From contig JALSHW010000296.1 in NCBI GenBank assembly GCA_026982035.1, positions 1 to 10,113 on the forward strand: a stretch of 10,113 bases of DNA. Reading direction: 5' to 3'. A program made the translations under genes and the position numbers. The notes under the pieces were generated by a model that was not told where the DNA came from, searched no databases, and saw nothing but the letters and a program-made list of their open reading frames with translations. Shown one piece after another: positions 1-5,696 of the stretch (positions within the stretch are counted from its first letter, which is position 1; the number at the start of each line of letters is the position of its first letter). Source of the stretch: Phycisphaerales bacterium (lineage in GTDB: Bacteria > Planctomycetota > Phycisphaerae > Phycisphaerales > UBA1924).

Positions 1-1068
1 CGCAACGATGGCGGAACCTTCACCGAGATCACTGCTCAAGCCAATGCGTTTGCGTACATCGACTGCATGGGCATTGCGGTGGCCGACATTAACAACGACT
101 TGTATTTTGATGTGTACATGACTGATGGGATGCGAAACCCGTTGCTTATTCAGGATGGATCGGGGGTCTTTGTTGATCATGCTGATGCTGCGGGGGTGAC
201 CTCTGGAGCGATCGGGTGGGGGACTGTGTTTGCAGATTTTGACAACGATTCGTTCCCGGATTTGTATGTTGCCAACATGGTCGCTCCAAATATGCTGTTT
301 CGCGGGGAGGATATAGCGGACTGGCCTATGGCCGATGAAGCGGTGGCTGCGGGAGTTGGCACGGCTGGGACTTCGTTCTGTGTGGCGGTGGGGGATGTGG
401 ACAATGATGGATTGCTCGATATGCTGGTTGGTACATTGGGGGGGGCGGTTCAGTTGTATATGAACCAGAGCCCGAGCGCGGCCAACAACCACATGGTTCG
501 GCTCAAGCCGATTGGTGATTCGTTGAATCAGATGTGTGTGGGGACTTGCTTCAATGTGTTTGCCAATGGCAAATGGCAAACTGGGCAAGCTCGGTCGGGT
601 GTGAACTATAAAGTGAGTGAAGGGCGAACGGTTCAGTTTGGGCTTGGAACAGCCACGGAGGCGCAGATCATTGATGTGATTTGGCCTGGTGGTGCAGTTC
701 GCCAACTGACTGGTGTGCCTGCGGATCGGACATGGTCGATTTATACCCAGTCGCGTTTGGGCGATCCGAACAATGATGGCTTGGTTGATTGGGCTGAGCG
801 TCAGATGGCCCAGGCGGCGTATACCGGGCCGGGCGTGAAGATTGAGCCGGGGGTTGAAATCTTTGATTTTGATGGCGATTTCGACATTGATGACGCCGAC
901 ATTGCTGGTTTGACGCCTTGCGGGCCAGATTTGACCGGTGATGGACTCCTGAACTTCTCGGATGTTTCGTATTTCCTGGCCAATCTGGTGGATTACAACG
1001 GGGACACGAACTTCAATTTCCTTGATGTGTCGAGCTACTTACAAGACTTTGGGGCGGGTTGCCCTTGA
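1..1068 (+). CDS. FG-GAP/VCBS repeat protein with ASPIC/UnbV-like domain and C-terminal dockerin-like repeats (5' partial)
   Basis: The reading frame is open from base 1, so the start lies upstream; 355 residues are visible. Three FG-GAP/VCBS-type calcium loops can be seen: DINNDLYFD, DFDNDSFPD and DVDNDGLLD, each in the usual 'A/V-x-D-x-(N/D)-N-D' setting. They are followed, roughly from base 500 to 750, by a segment resembling the ASPIC/UnbV domain (GQARSGVNYKVSEGRTVQFGLG, then DVIWPGG). This order is typical of CRTAC1-like secreted beta-propeller proteins. From about base 763 come dockerin-like calcium motifs: DPNNDGLVD, DFDGDFDIDDAD, then DLTGDGLLNFSDVS and NFLDVSSYL, ending FGAGCP. A cysteine precedes the last pair (LTPC) and another sits next to the end. 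The protein is probably exported and displayed or complexed outside the cell. Its binding partner and substrate are unknown. The calls rest on motif recognition; the dockerin repeats are the most secure part. Confidence 0.8.
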   Translation, partial: RNDGGTFTEITAQANAFAYIDCMGIAVADINNDLYFDVYMTDGMRNPLLIQDGSGVFVDHADAAGVTSGAIGWGTVFADFDNDSFPDLYVANMVAPNMLFRGEDIADWPMADEAVAAGVGTAGTSFCVAVGDVDNDGLLDMLVGTLGGAVQLYMNQSPSAANNHMVRLKPIGDSLNQMCVGTCFNVFANGKWQTGQARSGVNYKVSEGRTVQFGLGTATEAQIIDVIWPGGAVRQLTGVPADRTWSIYTQSRLGDPNNDGLVDWAERQMAQAAYTGPGVKIEPGVEIFDFDGDFDIDDADIAGLTPCGPDLTGDGLLNFSDVSYFLANLVDYNGDTNFNFLDVSSYLQDFGAGCP

Positions 1069-1083
1069 TTGGGTAGTTTTTCC

Positions 1084-1111
1084 TTGAGTAATGGCTGTTT
1101 TCGGGTATAGT
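1084..1111 (+). promoter_or_regulatory. Candidate sigma-70-type promoter for the 1176 gene
   Basis: TTGAGT (1084-1089) and TATAGT (1106-1111) are separated by 16 bases. Transcription would start near 1118, giving a leader of about 58 bases before the ATG at 1176. The match was found by eye; planctomycete promoter consensus is not well known to me. Confidence 0.4.
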
Positions 1112-1163
1112 TTTTGAGTGAGGGCCATGATTCCTTGTTGGTATCGTGGTGTTGAATCAGCAT

Positions 1164-1169
1164 GAAGGA
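1164..1169 (+). promoter_or_regulatory. Ribosome binding site deciding the start at 1176
   Basis: GAAGGA lies six bases before ATG 1176. It supports that ATG over the in-frame GTG at 1146, which would put ten polar residues ahead of the signal peptide. Confidence 0.65.
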
Positions 1170-1175
1170 TTTGAA

Positions 1176-1628
1176 ATGAATCAAGTACTGGCAGCAATTG
1201 CGGCGGTTTCGTTGTGTGCTTTGACGGCATCAGCAACAGGTCCAGAGGGTGGGGCGTTTCATATCCCATGGTCAACCATTGATGGCGGCGGGGTCATCAA
1301 CGCTTCTGGTGGCTCGTTCTCGCTGAGTGGAACGATTGGTCAACCCGATGCGGGTGGGCCTATGACTGGTGGTTCATTTTCTTTGACCGGCGGGTTCTGG
1401 GCTGGTGTGAGCAGTACCCCGCCTTGTCCAGCGGATCTTGCTGGCAATCCGGATGGAACGCCCGATGGATTGTTGAACTTCTTTGATGTTTCAGCATATC
1501 TGGTGCTGTACGGGTCTGGGGATTTGGCGGCTGACCTTGCAGGCAATCCCGATGGCACACCCGATGGACTGTTGAACTTCTTTGATGTTTCGGCGTTCTT
1601 GGTGCTTTATGGGATGGGTTGTCCATAA
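1176..1628 (+). CDS. Small secreted protein with Gly/Ser-rich repeats and two tandem GC-type dockerin repeats
   Basis: The product has 150 residues. Residues 1-20 form a signal peptide (hydrophobic core, cleavage likely after ASA). Residues 28-76 carry the pattern GGG..ASGGSFSLSGTIGQPDAG and then GGSFSLTGGFWAG, a short beta-rich motif I recognise from many exported proteins of planctomycetes and relatives, without a known function. Residues 86-118 and 119-150 are two nearly identical dockerin-like repeats (DLAGNPDGTPDGLLNFFDVS). Cys84 precedes the first repeat and Cys149 ends the second, so a disulphide could close the module. Compared with its neighbours, almost nothing lies between signal peptide and dockerins, so it may be a scaffold or adaptor rather than an enzyme; this is inference. 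Its last 19 bases across the stop codon are identical to those of the next gene. Confidence 0.8.
   Translation: MNQVLAAIAAVSLCALTASATGPEGGAFHIPWSTIDGGGVINASGGSFSLSGTIGQPDAGGPMTGGSFSLTGGFWAGVSSTPPCPADLAGNPDGTPDGLLNFFDVSAYLVLYGSGDLAADLAGNPDGTPDGLLNFFDVSAFLVLYGMGCP
1431..1625 (+). repeat. Tandem dockerin-coding repeat, two copies with 99-base period
   Basis: Copy 1 spans 1431-1529 and copy 2 spans 1530-1625, the second lacking the linker. Each encodes ADLAGNPDGTPDGLLNF followed by FDVSA(Y/F)LVLYG. The copies differ mainly at third codon positions, which points to an internal duplication kept under protein-level selection. Confidence 0.9.
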
Positions 1629-1650
1629 CCGACCATTCCTTGTTTGTTGT

Positions 1651-1683
1651 CTGTCTGCTGCCCTGTCTGCTGCCCTGTCTGCC
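1651..1683. repeat. Short tandem repeat, 12-base unit, about 2.75 copies
   Basis: The unit CTGTCTGCTGCC occurs at 1651-1662 and 1663-1674 and partly at 1675-1683. It sits 22 bases after the stop of the preceding gene, in the non-coding gap. No function is evident; it may vary in copy number between strains. Confidence 0.85.
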
Positions 1684-1737
1684 GGATGTCTGATGAGGCG
1701 GGTTTGCGTATTCAAAGGGTTATCGGAAACCTTGCTT

Positions 1738-1762
1738 GGTTCTTTGGAAACCGGGTTTTTTT
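1738..1762 (+). terminator. Weak candidate terminator after the 1176 gene
   Basis: GGTT (1738-1741) can pair with AACC (1749-1752), and a run of seven T follows at 1756-1762. The stem is short and separated from the T run by GGG, so the call depends mostly on the T run and its position between two genes. Confidence 0.25.
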
Positions 1763-1773
1763 CGCAACAAATC

Positions 1774-1790
1774 AGTACGGGCTCCGTATT
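1774..1790. other. Stem-loop in the gap before the cupredoxin gene
   Basis: AGTACGG (1774-1780) and CCGTATT (1784-1790) form seven pairs, one of them G-T, around the loop GCT. No T run follows, so it is not an obvious terminator. It lies about 75 bases before the next start codon and could be an operator or part of a leader. Confidence 0.4.
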
Positions 1791-1794
1791 ATCC

Positions 1795-1837
1795 TTGTAT
1801 CGAGTCGCCATTTCTGTCATGATGGCGGGCGTATAGA
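1795..1837 (+). promoter_or_regulatory. Possible promoter region of the cupredoxin-dockerin gene
   Basis: Two weak alternatives are visible: TTGTAT (1795-1800) with CATGAT (1818-1823) at 17-base spacing, or a -10-like TATAGA (1832-1837) without a good -35 element. The presence of a promoter here is likely from the 238-base gap, but the exact site is not resolved. Confidence 0.25.
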
Positions 1838-1866
1838 AACTTTTCACCATCAGGGAGAGACTGATC

Positions 1867-2592
1867 ATGAAACTGAATAGAACGAAGAAGCTGGCTGTGT
1901 GTGTATTGGTTGGTTCATGTGCTGCGTCGGCTGTCGGTCAAACGACGGAGATTTCGCCCAATGTGTATCGGGTTGAGACCGGCGTTGATTTTACGATCAA
2001 TAATCAAGGTTCGAGCAACTATACATTCAACTGGATTGACAAAGGTGGAAACTTTGTCGAGGTGATTGATCCAACCCTGATTCTGACGGCTGGGGAAACC
2101 TACACCTTTGCCCGAACAACATCGTCTCATCCACTCCGGATTACCGACGACACGCTCGATGTGACCGGGACCGATGGCTCGTATATGCGAACAACTTTTG
2201 ACGAGGCGGTGATCGATGCTGCGACGCTGACTCCAATCCCTGATTTTACGGCCGATCCGGCTCCGACTGCTGACATGATCATCTGGGATTTGGATACTGA
2301 TGACATCGGTGACTACTACTACACCTGCTTCATCTTCTTCCACCAAGGCATGACCGGGCGGATTGAAGTCGTGGCCGGTGCAGAGGTGTGTGCGGCGGAC
2401 CTTGCTGGGAATCCTGATGGTTCGCCTGATGGGTTGCTCAATTTCTCCGATGTCTCGGCGTACCTGACCTTGTTTGGATCGGGAGACTTGACGGCGGATC
2501 TTGCTGGGAATCCTGATGGTTCGCCTGACGGGCTTTTGAATTTTTCTGATGTTTCAGCGTATCTGACACTGTTTGGGATGGGTTGTCCATAA
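1867..2592 (+). CDS. Secreted cupredoxin-like protein with two tandem GC-type dockerin repeats
   Basis: The product has 241 residues. AGGGAG at 1852-1857 lies nine bases before the ATG. Residues 1-24 are a signal peptide. Residues about 30-170 look like a cupredoxin: GETYTFARTTSSHPLRI, then DIGDYYYTCFIFFHQGM and TGRIEVV as the closing strand. Candidate type 1 copper ligands are His88, Cys154, His159 and Met162. The His-to-Cys distance of 66 and the Cys-to-second-His distance of 5 equal those of azurin (His46, Cys112, His117); Met is one residue closer than azurin Met121. Residues 179-211 and 212-241 are two dockerin repeats bracketed by Cys175 and Cys240. The role is probably extracellular electron transfer or copper binding on a dockerin-held assembly. 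Copper binding is inferred; the fold could be a metal-free cupredoxin. The dockerin part is secure. Confidence 0.8.
   Translation: MKLNRTKKLAVCVLVGSCAASAVGQTTEISPNVYRVETGVDFTINNQGSSNYTFNWIDKGGNFVEVIDPTLILTAGETYTFARTTSSHPLRITDDTLDVTGTDGSYMRTTFDEAVIDAATLTPIPDFTADPAPTADMIIWDLDTDDIGDYYYTCFIFFHQGMTGRIEVVAGAEVCAADLAGNPDGSPDGLLNFSDVSAYLTLFGSGDLTADLAGNPDGSPDGLLNFSDVSAYLTLFGMGCP
2395..2589 (+). repeat. Tandem dockerin-coding repeat, two copies with 99-base period
   Basis: Copy 1 is 2395-2493 and copy 2 is 2494-2589. Each encodes ADLAGNPDGSPDGLLNF followed by SDVSAYLTLFG. The same layout, linker (GSGDL) and ending (MGCP) occur at 1431-1625, so the two genes probably share the module by duplication or gene conversion. 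Confidence 0.9.
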
Positions 2593-2667
2593 CAAAAGTA
2601 TACGGAGTCGGGAAGTTTTTCTTTTGAGGGTTTCTACCGAAGCCCGGTGACGATTTCGTAGATTTCA

Positions 2668-2691
2668 GGCCCCATTCGGGGTTTGTTTTTT
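2668..2691 (+). terminator. Likely intrinsic terminator after the cupredoxin-dockerin gene
   Basis: CCCC (2670-2673) pairs with GGGG (2678-2681) around ATTC, with two further G-T pairs possible outside. A T-rich tract with one interrupting G follows to 2691. The stem is short but GC-only, and it lies 76 bases after the stop codon. Confidence 0.5.
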
Positions 2692-2893
2692 ATGGGAAGC
2701 ATTGAGTAGAGGAAAAACCTTTGGTACTGGTATGCAGATATTGATTTGGAGAGGTATTTCTGGTACAACCGTAGATTGAGAGAAGCGGGTATGTACCTGC
2801 GAAGGTTGGTTTAGAGAGACCCGCCGAGAGCCCATTTTGACGGGCAGTTTGTTCTAGCAAGTGTTTTACTGCACTGAGAAAGAGAGAAAAGAT
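2692..2893 (+). promoter_or_regulatory. Leader region of the PEP-CTERM gene with candidate promoter and alternative stem-loops
   Basis: No gene is seen in the 301-base gap 2593-2893. A candidate promoter is TTGATT (2741-2746), 17 bases, then TACAAC (2764-2769) preceded by an extended TG. The RNA from about 2776 would have a leader of about 118 bases. In it GCGGGT (2785-2790) can pair either with ACCTGC (2795-2800, one G-T pair) or with ACCCGC (2819-2824). GCCC (2830-2833) can pair with GGGC (2842-2845), and CCCG (2820-2823) with CGGG (2841-2844). These pairings exclude one another. I do not recognise a known riboswitch. Confidence 0.35.
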
Positions 2894-3613
2894 ATGAGAA
2901 ATGTAGTGACGATGTGTTCTGTTTTTGCGGCCACTGCTGGTACAGCATTGGCAAGCATTACCCCTGTGAGTTACAGCAATCCGCTTTTGGGTGTTGATGG
3001 TTCACAAGCCACCCAAGGCAGCCCTGCTGGTGACGCATTCTTTGTGGCGCCTGGCATCGGCAACGCGGGCGGGTTTTTCCTTGCTGGTGGACCGTTTGCC
3101 GATTCGGCCATCGGAAATGTTGGCGATGCGATTGGTGCTGGTCTTGGCGGTGGGTTTAATGTTGCTGTTGACAGCTCAGTTGTTGACAATGGTGGCGGAA
3201 ATTTTGATGTTCGGGTTTACCTGTACAGTTTGGACGGTTCGGATATGTTCCCCGCTGGCTTTGTTGATGGTGGTGGAGTTGCTCTGGATTCAGCGGGATT
3301 CTTTCTTGGTGCAAGTGCTGGCGGAGATCCAATCGATTTCTCTGATGTAGCGACGACCAACAGTGCGACCATTGAGGTTTTTGATGCTGCTGGCCCTGCC
3401 GGTGGTCCATTTGATATCAGTGGATTCGCGAACTTCTCAAATCTCGGTGGCGGTTGGGACGGCTCACTCGGTGTGTCGTTTGGTGCTGGCTCCGCTGGTG
3501 CGGGCATCAATGGGATCGAGCTGCTTGTCAATGTCACGGTGGTTCCAGCTCCTGCTGGTTTGGCACCATTGGCACTGGCTGGGCTTGTTGCAAGCCGTCG
3601 TCGTCGGGCATGA
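2894..3613 (+). CDS. Secreted PEP-CTERM-like sorting-domain protein of unknown function
   Basis: The product has 239 residues from ATG 2894; an upstream in-frame non-ATG codon at 2861 would add a charged stretch ahead of the signal peptide and is unlikely. Residues 1-20 are a signal peptide ending ALA. The middle is very rich in Gly, Ala, Ser and Asp with few charged residues and no catalytic motif I recognise; it looks beta-rich. Residues 217-239 form a sorting tail: VPAPAG, a hydrophobic segment of about 13 residues, then SRRRRA. In this system an exosortase-type transpeptidase is thought to cut at the PEP-like motif at the membrane; here the motif is PAP. The enzyme is not in this window. 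A strong terminator follows at 3673, so the gene is probably monocistronic. Such proteins are associated with extracellular polysaccharide, which fits the cluster downstream. Confidence 0.8.
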   Translation: MRNVVTMCSVFAATAGTALASITPVSYSNPLLGVDGSQATQGSPAGDAFFVAPGIGNAGGFFLAGGPFADSAIGNVGDAIGAGLGGGFNVAVDSSVVDNGGGNFDVRVYLYSLDGSDMFPAGFVDGGGVALDSAGFFLGASAGGDPIDFSDVATTNSATIEVFDAAGPAGGPFDISGFANFSNLGGGWDGSLGVSFGAGSAGAGINGIELLVNVTVVPAPAGLAPLALAGLVASRRRRA

Positions 3614-3672
3614 GTCGGGCATACATCCTCTCGGGTATTGAGACCTGATTTGGATTGAATCAAACACTCCAC

Positions 3673-3705
3673 GCCGCCAGGGTCATATTGATTCTGGCGG
3701 CTTTG
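3673..3705 (+). terminator. Strong intrinsic terminator after the PEP-CTERM gene
   Basis: GCCGCCAG (3673-3680) pairs perfectly with CTGGCGGC (3694-3701). The inner bases continue pairing to a three-base loop (TAT, 3686-3688), giving 13 pairs with two G-T. TTTG and further T/G-rich sequence follow. It separates the secreted-protein region from the sugar cluster. Confidence 0.8.
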
Positions 3706-3865
3706 TTGTGTGGGTTGGGTTCGATGGGTGTGTGGGGGGAAGTTTGGATTTGATGCAGGATGACCTGCTCGGGTGGGGAAAATTAGGCGGTTTTGAAGTG
3801 GCTGGGTGCTACCATTGTCCTCACGCTCCTGGCACTGGCTGATGGACGAGATTGCTCATATTTTC

Positions 3866-3870
3866 GGAGG
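3866..3870 (+). promoter_or_regulatory. Ribosome binding site deciding the start at 3876
   Basis: GGAGG lies five bases before ATG 3876 and supports it over the in-frame TTG at 3852. The 170 bases between the terminator at 3705 and this site must hold the promoter of the cluster, but I see no convincing -35/-10 pair there. Confidence 0.7.
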
Positions 3871-3875
3871 CGAGT

Positions 3876-4955
3876 ATGCCGGACTGGAACGAATCATCTC
3901 AACGGATGGGTGTACGCATTGGGGTGCTTGGCTGTGGGGGTTGGGGCAAGAACATTATCCGAACACTTCAGCGTGTTCACAGCGTCGCGGCGATCGCCGA
4001 TCCAAATGCCGAGGCGCGGGCGTTGGCTGGAGAGATTGCTCCAGATGCGACGGTGTATGAAGATCCCAACGATGTGATCAACGATCCGACGATTGATGGG
4101 GTGATGATCGCGACCCCGGCCGAGACACACTTTGAACTCGCCCAGAAAGCGATATTGGCGGGCAAAGAGGTCTTTGTTGAGAAGCCGTTGACGATTGATC
4201 CGGATGAATCTCAGCGATTGGCTGATCTGGCCCATGCTCATGAACGGGTGTTGATGGTTGGGCACTTGCTCGAATACCACCCGGCGATCCTCAAACTCCG
4301 CGAGTTGATCGAGTCGGGCGAACTTGGTGAGATTCGGTATGTGATTTCCAATCGTTTGAATCTTGGCAAAGTGCGTACCCATGAAAATGCACTGTGGAGC
4401 TTTGCACCCCATGACATTACGGTGCTGCTTCGGCTCATCGGGGCTGATCCGATCCAGGTGGTGTGCACTGGTGGGGGATACATTTCGCCCAATGTTGCCG
4501 ATGTGACGGTGACGCAGTTGTTGTTTTCCAATGGGACGCGCGGGCACATTTTTGTGTCGTGGCTGCATCCGTTCAAAGAACAGAAGTTGGTGGTTGTGGG
4601 CTCTAAGAAGATGGCGAGCTTTGATGATGTGGCTCGTGAATTGGTGCTGCATGATCAGCGGGTGGATTGGTGTGATGGCAGTCCGATTCCGGTTAAGGGG
4701 CCTGGGACGCCTGTGGAGTTTGATTCGACTTCGCCGTTGGATCTGGAGTGTTTGCATTTTGTTGATGCGGTGGCCAATGGATCGAGCCCGCGGACCGACG
4801 GGATGGACGGGGTCAAGGTGCTCAATATTCTTCATGCTGCTCAGCGGTCGATGATGCTCAATGGGTCGCCTATGAATCTTGAGTTGTCCAAAGCCCAGCG
4901 CAGCCACCGTGAAGGCGAGCCGATTCGCAAGGGCGAGTTGGTTCACGAAGCGTAA
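3876..4955 (+). CDS. Gfo/Idh/MocA-family NAD-dependent dehydrogenase, WbpB/WlbA or UDP-GlcNAc 3-dehydrogenase type
   Basis: The product has 359 residues. An N-terminal Rossmann fold shows GVLGCGGWG (Gly19, Gly21, Gly24) and the family motif VEKPL with Lys103. WSFAPHDITVLL (residues 174-185, His179) starts the second catalytic region, followed by the C-terminal alpha/beta domain. The family oxidises a sugar hydroxyl to a ketone with NAD. Next to an acetyltransferase and a DegT-type aminotransferase, the likely reaction is 3-oxidation of UDP-GlcNAc or UDP-GlcNAc uronate. Two routes are known: bacterial WbpA-B-E-D, where C6 is oxidised first, and the Methanococcus route, where C3 is oxidised first. 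The sequence seen here does not decide between them. It is the first gene of the cluster, and the next gene starts 18 bases after its stop. Cytoplasmic, with no signal peptide. Confidence 0.85.
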   Translation: MPDWNESSQRMGVRIGVLGCGGWGKNIIRTLQRVHSVAAIADPNAEARALAGEIAPDATVYEDPNDVINDPTIDGVMIATPAETHFELAQKAILAGKEVFVEKPLTIDPDESQRLADLAHAHERVLMVGHLLEYHPAILKLRELIESGELGEIRYVISNRLNLGKVRTHENALWSFAPHDITVLLRLIGADPIQVVCTGGGYISPNVADVTVTQLLFSNGTRGHIFVSWLHPFKEQKLVVVGSKKMASFDDVARELVLHDQRVDWCDGSPIPVKGPGTPVEFDSTSPLDLECLHFVDAVANGSSPRTDGMDGVKVLNILHAAQRSMMLNGSPMNLELSKAQRSHREGEPIRKGELVHEA

Positions 4956-4973
4956 TTCTACGGAGTTCTGTCG

Positions 4974-5612
4974 ATGCCTGACTTTGTCAATGTCAAGATT
5001 CACGAGACGGCGTGCGTCGACGAGCCCTGCACCATCGGTGAAGGATCGAGTATCTGGCATTTTTCGCACATCATGCCCAACTGTACCATTGGCACGAAAG
5101 TCAACATTGGGCAAAATGTGGTGGTGTCGCCGAATGTGACGATTGGCAATGGGTGCAAGATTCAGAACAATGTGAGTTTGTATACTGGGGTGGTTTTGGA
5201 AGACTATGTGTTCTGTGGGCCGAGCATGGTCTTTACCAATGTCATCAATCCGCGATGTGAGATTTCTCGGCGAGATGAGTACCAGACCACGCGGGTTGGT
5301 TATGGCACCAGTATGGGTGCCAACTGCACGATCGTGTGTGGGCACGATATTGGGCGGTTTGCGTTCATCGGGGCTGGGGCCGTGGTGACCAGAGATGTGC
5401 CTGATTATGCGTTGATGCTGGGCGTGCCGGCTCGACGGCGTGGGTGGGCGTGCCGGTGTGGCGATGTGCTTCCTGAGATTGCCGATGATGGGGAAGGAAC
5501 GATCGAATGTGGGTGTGGGAATCAGTATCAACAAACGATCCAAGAGGGTGAGCCGCGGCTGCATCCTGTTCGTGAACTTGATCCGTTGGGGGGAGTGGCG
5601 GCGAGTGTTTGA
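4974..5612 (+). CDS. wbpD: WbpD-like UDP-amino-sugar N-acetyltransferase (left-handed beta-helix) with C-terminal Cys motif
   Basis: The product has 212 residues. GGAG at 4962-4965 lies eight bases before the ATG. Residues about 14-152 are hexapeptide repeats of a left-handed beta-helix (CTIGEGSSIWHF, CTIGTKVNIGQNV, VTIGNGCKIQNNV, FIGAGAVVTRDVPDYALMLGVPA). The opening 'hETACVDEPCTIGEGSSIWHFSHI' style and the FTNVINPR loop (87-94) match WbpD/WlbB, which acetylate the 3-amino group of UDP-GlcNAc(3N)A using acetyl-CoA; the family acts as a trimer. After the helix a tail carries Cys160-x-Cys162 and Cys179-x-Cys181, like a small zinc ribbon also seen, in my recollection, in relatives. It follows the dehydrogenase by 18 bases and precedes the aminotransferase, consistent with one operon. 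Acetyl transfer is likely; the exact sugar is inferred from context. Confidence 0.85.
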   Translation: MPDFVNVKIHETACVDEPCTIGEGSSIWHFSHIMPNCTIGTKVNIGQNVVVSPNVTIGNGCKIQNNVSLYTGVVLEDYVFCGPSMVFTNVINPRCEISRRDEYQTTRVGYGTSMGANCTIVCGHDIGRFAFIGAGAVVTRDVPDYALMLGVPARRRGWACRCGDVLPEIADDGEGTIECGCGNQYQQTIQEGEPRLHPVRELDPLGGVAASV

Positions 5613-5619
5613 ATCAATC

Positions 5620-5639
5620 CGTTTTGGCTCTCCAAAACG
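5620..5639. other. Perfect 8-bp stem-loop between wbpD and wbpE
   Basis: CGTTTTGG (5620-5627) and CCAAAACG (5632-5639) pair fully around CTCT, eight bases after the wbpD stop. Only ACTAATTTT follows, so it would be a weak terminator at best. It may act as an attenuator or as an RNA-stability element within the operon. Confidence 0.6.
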
Positions 5640-5696
5640 ACTAATTTTCTGGGTTCATCCCCGTGCTATTGAAGAACCGACCTGAAAGGTGTACCG

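Noticed and set aside
1146..1175. GTG at 1146 as start of the small dockerin protein
   Set aside because: It would place ten polar residues before the signal peptide, and a good ribosome binding site lies in front of ATG 1176.
1395..2589. Repeated dockerin-coding DNA considered as a CRISPR array or mobile element
   Set aside because: The repeats are in frame, encode a known type of protein repeat and have no spacers, terminal inverted repeats or transposase.
3834..3852. TGGCAC-like sequence before the dehydrogenase gene as a sigma-54 promoter
   Set aside because: The -24-like TGGCAC is present, but the TTGC expected at the proper spacing is missing.
3894..5564. A 556-codon open frame on the minus strand opposite the dehydrogenase and wbpD
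   Set aside because: It spans two well-supported genes and the gap between them, its product is dominated by Arg, His, Pro and Ile with no recognisable domain, and it is what the strong codon bias of the + strand genes would create as a shadow.
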